Positions 26,090 through 34,142 are shown, numbered from the stretch's first letter. The stretch: 64,000 bases of DNA from Luminiphilus syltensis NOR5-1B (GCF_000158175.1 NZ_DS999411.1:1174340-1238339); one strand, 5' to 3'. The notes: generated by a model not told the origin, from the sequence alone. Numbers and translations: made by a program.

Positions 26090-27709
26090 CTACATCCCTA
26101 TCCAGAGTAATAACAGCGCCAAGGCGGCAAACCAGAGCAGCAGCCAGCCGCTGCGCCAGTACCAATTGATGCTGGCTTCCTCGCGCAGGTAGCGCTGCAC
26201 ATCGATTTCACTGGTATCGAGGGCAGCTGAAGGCGCTGAGCGAGAGACGACGGTCACCGCACAGGCGGCACCCCAGGTCACGGCAAACCCCAGCGGGTTC
26301 CACCACAGCCAGGAGATGTCGGGTTGAAACCGCCATAGCCACCCATTGACCAGCACACCGGTAACCAGACCCATCACCGCGGCGGTGCCCCCCACGCGTC
26401 GGGTAAAAAAGCCGAGCAAAAACACCGCGAGAATAGGGCCGTTGGCCAGCGAGCCGATCTTGTTGATGGCTTCCAGTACCGTGGTGGCGATGTCTCCCAC
26501 ATAAAACGCCATGATTAACGTGATGGTGCCCCAGGTGACCGTGAGCAGGCGCGAAAGCAGTAGCTCTTTGCGATCGTCCCAGTGACCGCGATGGAAGCGG
26601 CGGACAAAGTCTTCCATGGTGGTAGCACTGAGGGAGTTGATCACCGAATCGAGCGATGACATGGCGGCTGCAAAAAGCGCCACAATCGCGAGCCCGACCA
26701 CGCCGCTCGGCAGCGCGTTAATCATGTACAGCGGTACGGCGAGGTTGTACTCGGGGGTGCCGTCAACTGTGGGCAACGAGTCGATAAAGGACGTTTCCTG
26801 CACAGCAAAAACGGCAATACCCACGCCCACCAGGCAGTAGAGCAATACCAGCGGGAAGCGCAGCAGCCCGTTCAGGAACAGCGCCTTGTTGGTCTCGTCA
26901 ATACTGGCGGTGCTGAGGGTGCGCTGTACCTGGCTCTGGTCGCAGCCGTAGTAGGACACATACAGAAAAAAGCCGCCGATGAGCATGGGCCAGAAGGCGA
27001 AGGTCTCCCCGTCTCCGAGGCCATGGTGGGCAAAGTCGAGGGTCTGGCGGCGCTCGTCGGGGACGGCATCGAGCATGGCCATCAGCCCGCCGCTGTCGCC
27101 GATGAGTGAACCCAGAATGGCGGCGAGGACCACCACAAGGATTAACAGCTGGATCACATCGCTGTAGATGACCCCGCGTATACCGCCGAAGACGTCGTAC
27201 ACCACCGTAAAGGCGCCGAGCAGTACCACCGACCAGAAAAAGCCCACGCCGGTAATCAGATCGATCACCAGTGCGATGCTGTACACCGTGACCGCAGTAG
27301 CAAAGGCACGCACAAACAGGAACAGTGCGCTCAGCGTGAGCCGGGTTTTTAAGTCAAAGCGCTGTTCAAGATAGCCGTACACCGACACCAGTTGCAGGTG
27401 CCGGAACATCGGCATGACCAGCAGGATGAGAAACAGCATCGCCAGCGGCACGGCCAGCTCGTACTGCAACCAGATCAGGCCACCGCCGGCGGCGAAGGCA
27501 ACAAACGCCGGCGCACCGAGAATACTGTTGGTCGAGCACTGGGTGGCCATGATTGAGAGGGCCACCGGCCAGGCGCCCACGTGTCGACCGCCGACGTAAT
27601 AGTCCTCGCGACTGAACTGGGAGCGGGACAGCCACACGGCAAAGCCAATCAGCCCCACCAGATAGACGCCGATGACCCACCAGTCGAGTGTGCTCAGGGA
27701 TTCGGTCAT
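26090..27709 (-). CDS. Sodium:solute symporter (SSS/SLC5 family)
   Basis: A 539-residue transporter with 13-14 hydrophobic segments and the LeuT-like SSS pattern: WWVIGVYLVGLIGFAVWLSR, then YYVGGR, and LGAPAFVAFAAGGGLIWLQY. Later come GGIRGVIYSDVIQLLI and AAMSSLDSVINSLSATTMED, which contains the Na2-site serines of TM8. Members couple Na+ to sugars, myo-inositol, sialic acid or carboxylates. The GGIRGVIYSD motif is typical of the sugar/inositol-like branch, but substrate is not determined. It is the distal gene of a minus-strand run with the epoxide hydrolase 86 bases upstream. Confidence 0.92.
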   Translation of the reverse strand: MTESLSTLDWWVIGVYLVGLIGFAVWLSRSQFSREDYYVGGRHVGAWPVALSIMATQCSTNSILGAPAFVAFAAGGGLIWLQYELAVPLAMLFLILLVMPMFRHLQLVSVYGYLEQRFDLKTRLTLSALFLFVRAFATAVTVYSIALVIDLITGVGFFWSVVLLGAFTVVYDVFGGIRGVIYSDVIQLLILVVVLAAILGSLIGDSGGLMAMLDAVPDERRQTLDFAHHGLGDGETFAFWPMLIGGFFLYVSYYGCDQSQVQRTLSTASIDETNKALFLNGLLRFPLVLLYCLVGVGIAVFAVQETSFIDSLPTVDGTPEYNLAVPLYMINALPSGVVGLAIVALFAAAMSSLDSVINSLSATTMEDFVRRFHRGHWDDRKELLLSRLLTVTWGTITLIMAFYVGDIATTVLEAINKIGSLANGPILAVFLLGFFTRRVGGTAAVMGLVTGVLVNGWLWRFQPDISWLWWNPLGFAVTWGAACAVTVVSRSAPSAALDTSEIDVQRYLREEASINWYWRSGWLLLWFAALALLLLWIGM

Positions 27710-27795
27710 TGGGGCTCGGTCATAGGGATTCGGTCATGGGGTCTCTGTCACAGGGGTCTCTTTCATAGGGGCTGGATCGTAGTAAGCATTCACTA

Positions 27796-28941
27796 TCAGA
27801 TACCGCTTTCCGCCAGCGCCCCGCGCCAGCCATGCAGCTCGCTCACCAGCGCTTCCGGTACCTCGAGGGCTGGGAAGTGGCCGCCGTTGGCAATCTCGTC
27901 GTTGAAATAAACGATGTCGCTGAAGCGCGAATCGAGCCAGCGCCGCAGGGGTCGCACGACCTCGTGGGGGAACTGGGAAATCCCGACGGGCAGCTCGATG
28001 GGTGTGGTGTCGAAATCGGTAAAGCTCTCCCAGTACAGCCGCGCCGAACTCGCGGCGCTGTTGGTGAGCCAATAGAGGGTGACCACATCGAGCAGCCGGT
28101 CGCGACTGACGGCGTTGTCCGGAACCCGCTGGGCGCCCTCGGCGCAGTCGGTCCACTGGCCGTATTTTTCGAGAATCCACGCCAGCTGCCCCACCGGGGA
28201 ATCGGCCAGACCGTAGCCCACGGTTTGCGGTCGCGTGGACTGCTGTTTTGAGTAACCGCTGTCCCAGCGATCGTAAAACTCATAGCTCGCCAGCTGTTTG
28301 AGCTCGGCTTCGGTGGGGGATTCGGCGTCCCCCGGCGCGACAATGGGCAAGGTGGTGTGGATCGCCTGAAGACCGCGGGGTTGTTGCACCCCCATCGCCT
28401 GGGTGACCAGACCGCCCCAGTCGCCGCCGTGGGCGAGGTAGTGGTGGTAGCCGAGGCGTTTCATCAGCTCATCCCAGAGCCTCGCGATCTGTGGAATGCC
28501 CATGCCGTGGCGCGCGGGCTTGCCGGAAAAGCCGTAACCGGGCAGGGCGGGAATGACCAGATCAAAGGCCATCTCCCGGGCCACCGGGTTGACCAAAGAT
28601 TCGATCACCGGAAGAAACTCCAGCACCGAGCCCGGCCAGCCGTGGGTCATAAGCAGCGGCGTGGCGCCGCCGACCTCGCTGCGGATATGAAAAAAGTGGA
28701 TATCGAGGCCTTCGATATTGGTCATGAACTGGGGCCACTCGTTGGCCTCCTGCTCGCAGCGGCGCCAGTCGTACCCGGTGCGCCAGTACTCGGCGAAGGA
28801 CTGGACCGTGGCCAGCGGAATCCCCTGGGACCAGTCATCCACCGCCTCGCGCTCCGGGTAGCGGGTGCGGCCGAGGCGTTGTTTCAGGTCGTCGAGATCG
28901 GCTTCATCGATGGCAATGGTAAAGGGCGTGATCGCGCTCAT
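27796..28941 (-). CDS. Epoxide hydrolase with EHN domain (alpha/beta hydrolase)
   Basis: 381 residues. The N-terminal EHN cap is at about 5-110 (FTIAIDEADLDDLKQRLGRT). The hydrolase core follows, with oxyanion segment HGWPGS (100-105), nucleophile Asp174 in HGGDWGG, two lid tyrosines likely in YEFYDRWDSGY, and catalytic His355 in NGGHFPALE. These enzymes open epoxides to vicinal diols through an alkyl-enzyme ester and resemble juvenile hormone/microsomal-type epoxide hydrolases, although here without a membrane anchor. It overlaps the stop of the upstream small secreted protein by ATGA, so the two are coupled. Confidence 0.92.
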   Translation of the reverse strand: MSAITPFTIAIDEADLDDLKQRLGRTRYPEREAVDDWSQGIPLATVQSFAEYWRTGYDWRRCEQEANEWPQFMTNIEGLDIHFFHIRSEVGGATPLLMTHGWPGSVLEFLPVIESLVNPVAREMAFDLVIPALPGYGFSGKPARHGMGIPQIARLWDELMKRLGYHHYLAHGGDWGGLVTQAMGVQQPRGLQAIHTTLPIVAPGDAESPTEAELKQLASYEFYDRWDSGYSKQQSTRPQTVGYGLADSPVGQLAWILEKYGQWTDCAEGAQRVPDNAVSRDRLLDVVTLYWLTNSAASSARLYWESFTDFDTTPIELPVGISQFPHEVVRPLRRWLDSRFSDIVYFNDEIANGGHFPALEVPEALVSELHGWRGALAESGI

Positions 28942-29303
28942 TGGGACTCGTTCATCAGTTCTTCCAGGTCCTCGCAGGCGGGGAGCGAACCGGTCGGATC
29001 CTCACCGCTCTTGATGACCTCGCAGTCGAGCTTCGAGGCCGCTTCAAAACAGGCGACGACCTCATCGGCGCGATCGTCGGGGATGCTCGCCTCAAACTCG
29101 CCTTTTTTCGAGGCGCATTGCTGGCGCATCTGGCCGAGGGCCTTTTCGATGACGCTTTCGCTGACATCCCCGCTGGCGACCATTTCCTCGCGGACGCAGG
29201 CTTCAACCCGGTCGCACATACCGATAAAGGCATCGCCGACGTCGTTGGCCAAGGGGGTGTGTGATGCGGTGACAAGCAGGAATGCGGCAATAAAGCGCTT
29301 CAT
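28938..29303 (-). CDS. Small secreted Cys-containing protein, unknown
   Basis: 121 residues. A signal peptide (MKRFIAAFLLVTASHTPLAN, cleavage near Ala19) precedes a mature part with six cysteines (GMCDRVEACV, QQCASK, VACFEA, LDCEV, PACEDL) spaced as in a helical disulfide-bonded periplasmic protein. No family is recognised. ATGA overlap with the epoxide hydrolase downstream suggests one operon, although the products act in different compartments. Confidence 0.7.
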   Translation of the reverse strand: MKRFIAAFLLVTASHTPLANDVGDAFIGMCDRVEACVREEMVASGDVSESVIEKALGQMRQQCASKKGEFEASIPDDRADEVVACFEAASKLDCEVIKSGEDPTGSLPACEDLEELMNESQ

Positions 29304-29393
29304 GGGCGTGGCTCCGTTAGAGGGCTGATCGTCAATCCTAGCGCAGCTTGGGCGATCGTGCCCGCTGAGGCTGGCACAGGCTCAGTCGAAGGC

Positions 29394-30185
29394 TCAGTCG
29401 AAGGTCCAGTCGCCCTTGAGCTCGGCGTGGACCATGCCGCCGTCGACGACGATGGTCTCGCCAACGACGTAATCCCCGGCGCGGGAGGCCAGGTAAATCG
29501 CTGTTCCGGCCATGTCTTCATCGCGACCAATGCGGCCGGCGGGAATGGTTTGCTGCACGTTATCGGCCTGGTCCCGCGCGGCGGTATTCATATCCGAAGC
29601 AAACGCCCCGGGCGCGATGCCACTCACGTTGATGTGGTCTTCAATCAGCCGTGCCGAGGTGCGCCGGGTGAGGTTGATCACGGCGGCCTTGGAGGCCTGA
29701 TAGCTGTAAGTCTCCCAGGGGTTCAGGCGAATACCGTCGATGGAGGCAATATTGATCACCTTACCCGGTTGCTCGGCGCTCGCGCCTGCCTTGAGCGCCG
29801 GGTAGAGCGCCTGGGTCAGAAAGAACACCGATTTCACGTTTAAATCCATGACCTTGTCCCAGCCCTGCTCGGGAAAGGCCTCGAACTCGGCAAGCCAGGC
29901 GGCGCCCGCGTTGTTGACCAGAATATCGAGGCTCGATTCCTTGGCAGCGTAGGCCTCAGCCAGCGCCTGGCACCCCGCCACCGTCGAGACATCCTGAGGC
30001 AGCGAATGGCAATTGGGGCCGAGCTCCTTGGCCACGGCGTCGCACACATCGGCCTTGCGCGAGGAGATATACACCGTCGCCCCCTGAGCGAGAAAGCCTT
30101 CGGCGATCATTCGGCCAATGCCCCGGGAGCCGCCGGTGACGAGGGCGGTGCGGCCGGCGAGGGAGAAGAGGGTGGTGGTGTTCAT
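29394..30185 (-). CDS. Short-chain dehydrogenase/reductase
   Basis: 263 residues of classical SDR: cofactor site TGGSRGIGR (17-25), NNAGAAW, catalytic Ser in NIASIDGI, Tyr-x3-Lys in YQASK, and C-terminal VVGETIVVDGGM. SRK after the second strand (YISSRKAD) favours NADP(H). It resembles FabG-like and 3-hydroxyacyl or secondary-alcohol dehydrogenases; the substrate is not determined. The start at 30185 (MNTTTLF) has AAAGGAA upstream. A 12-base unit (ggctcagtcgaa) is tandemly repeated about 2.5 times across its stop codon, suggesting recent slippage at the C-terminus. Confidence 0.9.
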   Translation of the reverse strand: MNTTTLFSLAGRTALVTGGSRGIGRMIAEGFLAQGATVYISSRKADVCDAVAKELGPNCHSLPQDVSTVAGCQALAEAYAAKESSLDILVNNAGAAWLAEFEAFPEQGWDKVMDLNVKSVFFLTQALYPALKAGASAEQPGKVINIASIDGIRLNPWETYSYQASKAAVINLTRRTSARLIEDHINVSGIAPGAFASDMNTAARDQADNVQQTIPAGRIGRDEDMAGTAIYLASRAGDYVVGETIVVDGGMVHAELKGDWTFD

Positions 30186-30346
30186 AGGGTTCCTTTGAAG
30201 CATTCAGTGTTGATTATTGGACCGATTCACGCGGCGTACTCAGTGATGTCAATGGGGCCGATGGGGTCATCGCGCCGCTATTTACTGCTCGTTGACGTCT
30301 ACTGCCCGGCGTCCAGCAGCAACAAAACCCATCGGTTGTTTCACCG

Positions 30347-31402
30347 CTACTGGCTTATAGCGCTTGCCCGCCGGGCATCGCGGGCATTCAGCACCAGTGC
30401 CACCAATAAAGAAAACAGGGCACCGGCTACACCGGCAGCGGCCACGATCAGGGTCTTTTTTGGTTTCACGGGCCGGGTTGGTGCGATGGGGGGTTGGTCG
30501 ATGCGAATGACCTGCAGATTATCGAGCGGGATTTTCTGGAGTACCTCGAGCTGCGCGATCTCGGCCTGTAGCTGCGCCGACACCGAGGTGTAACGCACAC
30601 CCGAAGAGTCGGCAACTGCAATACCCTGCCCGGTCTCGCTCTGTGCGACCTCGGTGGCTATTCGGGTCATGTCGGTCCGGCCGTCGGCGATTTGTGCCAG
30701 GATCCGTTCGAGTTCGCGTTTTCTTTGGCTGATATTAAGGTCCAGGTTGGCGGTGAAACTGTTTGTTATGGCGGTGGTGGCTGCGGCTTTAGCCCTTTGA
30801 ATAATGGCGTCTAGGGTGTCTCTTCCTGCCTCCGCGTTCTGCGCCTCGAAGGAGAGCAGTCGAATGGACTCATTGCCAGACGGAACGGTTTCTTCCTCAA
30901 TATTGATTCTCGGCAAAAAGCCCTCGAGAAATAGCTGTTCCCGGGTGAGGGAAGGTGGCATTTCTTCGCCGGTCCAGGCGACGGTGCCTGGATTACTGGA
31001 CATTACGGCGTCGAAAGCGCTTTGCAAAACGCTGCGTGATTGAAACTCCGCTGAAAACTGTGCGAGTGCCGCCGCCGGACCCACGGAAAAACTGCGGGCT
31101 TTGTTCAAACCGATTAGCGCCTGTTCAGTGGCAGGCCGGATTCGCGCTTCAACTACAAAGGTCGGTGTGGCGATTAACGTTACATAGCCTGCGGCGGCGA
31201 TAACAAAGGCAGCGGTGAGCGCGACAATGAGAAAGCGCCGGCGCCAGAGGCCAGCGATTAGTTCGAACAGGTCGATCTCGTCATCGCGGGCGTCGGACCA
31301 CTGATAAGAAGGCACCCAAACGCCGGGCGGGGGAGGATTCTGGGGCTGTGGATTGCCGGTTGGGTCGACGGGGGTGTCCTGGGATTGCGATGGATTGCTC
31401 AT
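30347..31402 (-). CDS. wzz: Wzz-type polysaccharide chain-length determinant
   Basis: 351 residues. A Pro/Gln-rich cytoplasmic N-terminus is followed by DDEIDLFELIAGLWRRRF, TM1 (about 53-75), a long periplasmic part with coiled-coil character (ISQRKRELERILAQIADGRT), the Pro-rich segment PIAPTRPVKPKK, and TM2 near 320-340. This is the Wzz/PCP-1 layout: no tyrosine-kinase domain. It sets chain length of Wzy-polymerised glycans. It is divergent from the rfaH-like gene and lies at the edge of the polysaccharide locus that includes its expected partners Wzx and Wzy. Confidence 0.93.
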   Translation of the reverse strand: MSNPSQSQDTPVDPTGNPQPQNPPPPGVWVPSYQWSDARDDEIDLFELIAGLWRRRFLIVALTAAFVIAAAGYVTLIATPTFVVEARIRPATEQALIGLNKARSFSVGPAAALAQFSAEFQSRSVLQSAFDAVMSSNPGTVAWTGEEMPPSLTREQLFLEGFLPRINIEEETVPSGNESIRLLSFEAQNAEAGRDTLDAIIQRAKAAATTAITNSFTANLDLNISQRKRELERILAQIADGRTDMTRIATEVAQSETGQGIAVADSSGVRYTSVSAQLQAEIAQLEVLQKIPLDNLQVIRIDQPPIAPTRPVKPKKTLIVAAAGVAGALFSLLVALVLNARDARRASAISQ

Positions 31403-31669
31403 GAGCGGCTTTCTTTAGGGAAGGATCGGCGCATTATGACTTTCCTGCGCTGAACTGTCTTCACTTCAAGCCAAACTCTCCTTTTGTCCATTATCGGTCT
31501 TCTTTGCAGTGTCCGGCAGTATAGGGTGGTTGCGATAACCGCTTGCCCGCGCGGCCAGACTGGGAAATCCGCGGGAAGATTACTATCTAAACCATGGGAA
31601 TGGCGCCACATTCAATGTTGCTCAGGCCGCGGGTACACTGAGCGATGCATTCGCAGGCGAGATCACACT
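31403..31669. promoter_or_regulatory. Divergent promoter region of wzz and rfaH-like gene
   Basis: 267 bases between two divergently transcribed genes of the polysaccharide system, so both promoters must lie here. No unambiguous -35/-10 pairs or operator dyads could be assigned by eye. An open frame through it (from 31484) only extends the RfaH-like protein by 62 unconserved residues. Confidence 0.45.
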
Positions 31670-32217
31670 ATGGGCACTGACCCGGCGCAGGAAAAATCCG
31701 CGATCAATGACGGGATCGCCGCCGCGCCGCGCCGCTGGTACGTGGTAGCCAGTAAACCCCGGTCGGAAGGGGTCGCCAAAAGCCAGCTCGAGCGGCAGGG
31801 CTTTGTGACCTGCGCACCCCGGATCAAGCTGCGCAAGCGGCAACGGGGTAAGTGGCAGCAGGTCATTGAGCCGCTGTTTCCGGGCTACCTGTTTGTTGCA
31901 CTGCGCCTGGGCGTGGATGACCCGGCCCCGATTCGCTCAACCCTCGGTTGCATTGGCCTGGTGCGCATGGGCCGCGAGTTTGTGCCGGTGCCCGAGGCGG
32001 TTATGCAGCCTTTGCTGTCGATCGGTGAATCACCCGATGCGTCTGAGGCGGTATTTCAGCCGGGCCAGGCCGTGCGCTTTGAGGCCGGACCCTTCGAGGG
32101 GCTTTCCGGTATTTTCAAAATGCCCAAGGGGCAGGACCGCGCCGAGGTGCTGATTACGCTGCTCGGGTCCAGCGCTCGGTGGTGGTTTCCCGCGAGGATA
32201 TCGACCCTGAGACCTAG
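31670..32217 (+). pseudogene. rfaH: RfaH/NusG-like antiterminator with apparent C-terminal frameshift
   Basis: The NGN domain is intact (RRWYVVASKPRSEGVAKSQL, then EPLFPGYLFVAL), followed by the KOW-type end (QAVRFEAGPFEGLSGIFKMP, then RAEVLITLLGSSAR). At about 32176-32181 the frame leaves the family pattern (WWFPARIST...) and runs on to 32314. One base shift restores VVVSREDIDPET and a stop at 32217, the length and ending expected of RfaH-like proteins. So either a one-base deletion has occurred or the base call is wrong. RfaH proteins ride RNA polymerase after recruitment at ops sites and stop premature termination in long polysaccharide operons. Only the last dozen residues are affected, so partial function is conceivable. 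Confidence 0.8.
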
Positions 32218-32510
32218 CCCGCATATTGCACCAGTACGCTGGCCCGTCGGTAGCGCAGGTTTTTGCAACAGGGTGACGGTCAATCCACTGCTCGGTGCAC
32301 TTTGCCACCAATAACCCTTGCCTGTATCTCGCTGGTTCTCGCACGCCCTGGGCGCGCATGCTTCCTGCAGCTGGGGCTACGCAACGAAACATGGCGGGAA
32401 AATGAGCCGGTTTCACGCCGCCGCAGTAGGATCATCCTAAGTCCGACAGGCTGCTAGGCGCTGATGTTTGCGGTATTGAGGAAAATGCCCCGCGCCGCTG
32501 ATAATTACCC

Positions 32511-32563
32511 TTGCGTTCAATGGCTGAACGCGTATGCTGGCGACTGATGTTCAACATCTGAAC
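32511..32563 (+). promoter_or_regulatory. EPS-regulator promoter with twin GTTCA-N5-TGAAC operators
   Basis: Two identical dyads, GTTCA-N5-TGAAC, lie at 32515-32529 and 32549-32563, 34 bp centre to centre (about three helical turns). A sigma70-like promoter fits them: TTGCGT at 32511-32516, 16 bases, TATGCT at 32533-32538. The first dyad covers the -35/spacer and the second falls just after the expected start of transcription. They are about 95 and 130 bases upstream of the EPS MarR-family gene, which is the natural candidate to bind them; that link is inference. Confidence 0.7.
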
Positions 32564-32605
32564 GCAGGGCTGCCACCTACCAACTTTATGGGAAGGTGCA
32601 CGCCC

Positions 32606-32618
32606 TGCGGTAGCCTGC
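32606..32618 (+). promoter_or_regulatory. ops-like element in the EPS leader
   Basis: TGCGGTAGCCTGC differs from the E. coli ops consensus GGCGGTAGCGTGC at two of 13 positions and keeps the GGTAG core. It sits about 60 bases after the inferred transcription start and 40 before the first gene, the usual ops position. An RfaH-like gene lies immediately upstream, as expected for a locally encoded antitermination circuit. Confidence 0.6.
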
Positions 32619-32657
32619 CCGGGCAAAAAAAATTTAACCACGACGGCCACGCAAAGT

Positions 32658-32984
32658 ATGAGTGACGAACGTCACCTGAACGCCCTGCGATTACTCGAAG
32701 AAAAACCCGAAATGACCCAGCGCGAACTTGCTGCGGCGCTGGGTGTGAGCGTGGGCGCGGCCAATTATTGCCTGAAGGCATTGGTTGAAAAAGGCTGGGT
32801 GAAGCTGGAGAACTTTCAGCGCAGCAAGACCAAGGCGCGCTATCTGTATGTGCTGACCCCCAGCGGCCTGGCGGGTAAAGCCCGGCTCACCACGGCCTTT
32901 TTGAAGCGCAAGCTGCAGGAGCACGAGCGCCTCTCCGCGGAGATCCGCTTGCTGCAGGAGGAGGCGCAGCGCAGCAATTTGTGA
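32658..32984 (+). CDS. MarR-family EPS-associated transcriptional regulator
   Basis: 108 residues. A winged helix (NALRLLEEKPEMTQRELAAA, then GVSVGAANYCLKALVEKGWV) is followed by KTKARYLYVLTPSGLAGKAR and a C-terminal coiled helix (FLKRKLQEHERLSAEI). This matches the short MarR-like regulators consistently found at the head of exopolysaccharide loci. It likely controls this locus by binding the twin dyads at 32515 and 32549. In this genome a recombinase/toxin-antitoxin island now separates it from the first sugar gene, so transcription may no longer run through. Confidence 0.88.
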   Translation: MSDERHLNALRLLEEKPEMTQRELAAALGVSVGAANYCLKALVEKGWVKLENFQRSKTKARYLYVLTPSGLAGKARLTTAFLKRKLQEHERLSAEIRLLQEEAQRSNL

Positions 32985-33000
32985 TCGTTGCGATCACCTC

Positions 33001-33102
33001 GCGGTTGGCGTGCTGCGGCCAGCGGAAGCTCTTTACTTTGGCGGCTGGCAGGCGGAATCGACGGTGATTCGGCATTTGCGGCAGTGGCAGTTTGTGTACT
33101 AA
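33001..33102 (+). pseudogene. Tyrosine recombinase C-terminal relic
   Basis: The frame ending in the stop at 33100-33102 reads FGGWQAESTVIRHLRQWQFVY. It is nearly the same as the catalytic end of the intact recombinase at 34967-35845 (RGGWQAESTVVAYLRSWQ), but with His where that protein has its nucleophile Tyr280. Upstream residues (HLAVGVLRPAEALY) faintly match the HSFRVG region. The rest is lost. The fragment marks the left edge of the toxin-antitoxin island. Confidence 0.75.
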
Positions 33103-33144
33103 AGGCTGCCGCTTAAATGGCCAACCGTCGTTTGCCGGAGCCGC

Positions 33145-33182
33145 TATCATGATTTATCATGACAGATCAGGAAATATCATGA
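33145..33182. promoter_or_regulatory. Helically phased TATCATGA repeats before an RHH/Doc module
   Basis: TATCATGA occurs at 33145, 33155 and 33175, and GATCAGGA (6/8) at 33165, giving four units at exact 10-base spacing on one DNA face. Each perfect copy contains the palindrome TCATGA. The array ends 10 bases before the antitoxin start at 33193, as expected of a cooperative operator for an autoregulating ribbon-helix-helix antitoxin. Confidence 0.75.
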
Positions 33183-33192
33183 GGCTTTTGCG

Positions 33193-33426
33193 ATGGCGGT
33201 AACACGAGAAAAGTTCGCCACCCAGGTAGATGTCGAAATCCTGGCAAACGTGCGTGAGATCGCACGATCCGAGGGTCGCCAAATTCAGGCGATTGTGGAG
33301 GATGCGTTAAGAGAGCATATAGCGACGCGACAATCGCGCGCGCCCAAAGGACGGGAGCACGTGATGCAGGCGTACCTGAAGAGCACCCAGCGCTACTCGG
33401 GGCTCTACAAGAAATTGGCTGAGTGA
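33193..33426 (+). CDS. Ribbon-helix-helix-type antitoxin of Doc module
   Basis: 77 residues. The N-terminal half reads as an RHH DNA-binding domain (KFATQVDVEILANVREIARS, then RQIQAIVEDALREHIA); the C-terminal half (KGREHVMQAYLKSTQRYSGL) probably wraps the toxin. It replaces the Phd-type antitoxin usually paired with Doc. Its stop overlaps the toxin's GTG start (GTGA at 33423-33426). The phased repeats upstream are its probable operator. Confidence 0.8.
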   Translation: MAVTREKFATQVDVEILANVREIARSEGRQIQAIVEDALREHIATRQSRAPKGREHVMQAYLKSTQRYSGLYKKLAE

Positions 33427-33800
33427 AGTTCGATTACCTGTTACTGGAGGATGTGCTCGCTATTCACCGCGACCAAATCGAGCGCTACGGTGGCTCTCAC
33501 GGGTTAAGGGACCCCGGATTACTCGAGGCGGCGTTATTCCGCCCTCAGACAGGCTATTACGACACCTTGATTGATGAGGCTGCCGCGATGTGGGAAAGCC
33601 TTTCGCAAAACCATCCCTTCGTCGACGGCAACAAGCGAACGGCCTTCGCGGCAACGTTCACTTTTCTTGCCGTCAACGGAGTTGAAATCACTGCGACCGA
33701 TGAAAGCGCGCAACGACAAATTTTGGGGCTTTATGGCGCCGGAGAAATTAATTTCGAGAATCTCCGCTCGTGGCTGCTCGCCAACGCAGAAGCGGTTTAA
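33423..33800 (+). CDS. doc: Doc-family (Fic fold) toxin
   Basis: 125 residues with the death-on-curing signature HPFVDGNKRT (64-73), a variant of Fic HxFx(D/N)GNxR, and the N-terminal part DVLAIHRDQIERYGGSHGLRDPGLLEAAL. Doc phosphorylates elongation factor Tu and halts translation. The catalytic motif is intact, so the module may be active. It starts with GTG at 33423, overlapping the antitoxin stop. Confidence 0.93.
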   Translation: MKFDYLLLEDVLAIHRDQIERYGGSHGLRDPGLLEAALFRPQTGYYDTLIDEAAAMWESLSQNHPFVDGNKRTAFAATFTFLAVNGVEITATDESAQRQILGLYGAGEINFENLRSWLLANAEAV

Positions 33801-34142
33801 TTCGTGTCGTGCGGGCCGTAAGCAATACGCGAGGCCGCACCCGCCGCTGGTAGGCGTTGCGCTGGATGACCCACAGGCTGGCGTTTGAAGATGAGGTAAA
33901 AAAGAATGGAATCCGTTCAACGCCGCTGTAAAAATAAAATTTAAGTCGGATGGGAAGTTGATTATGCCGCTGAGCAGCGCTAGCGACGCGAGATAAGCGC
34001 TGTGCATCCGGCCGAACGTGCAGAGGCCCCTGGCTGGAGCGCAGGGCAAGCGCCTCAAGATGTGGCCCGGCTATCGTCTGGTGTTACACAGCATTTGAGT
34101 CAAGAGACGGTGGACTATTTGCCATGTTAGATGCGAGAGGTA
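33801..34142. other. Non-coding stretch inside the toxin-antitoxin island
   Basis: About 340 bases between the Doc stop and the convergent HigA-like gene. No recognisable gene. Patches such as 33855-33960 look like decayed coding sequence, but no family could be assigned in any frame. Confidence 0.45.

Noticed and set aside
29380..29405. Possible CRISPR-like or regulatory repeat at the SDR 3' end
   Set aside because: Only a 12-base unit repeated about 2.5 times within coding sequence; simple tandem slippage.
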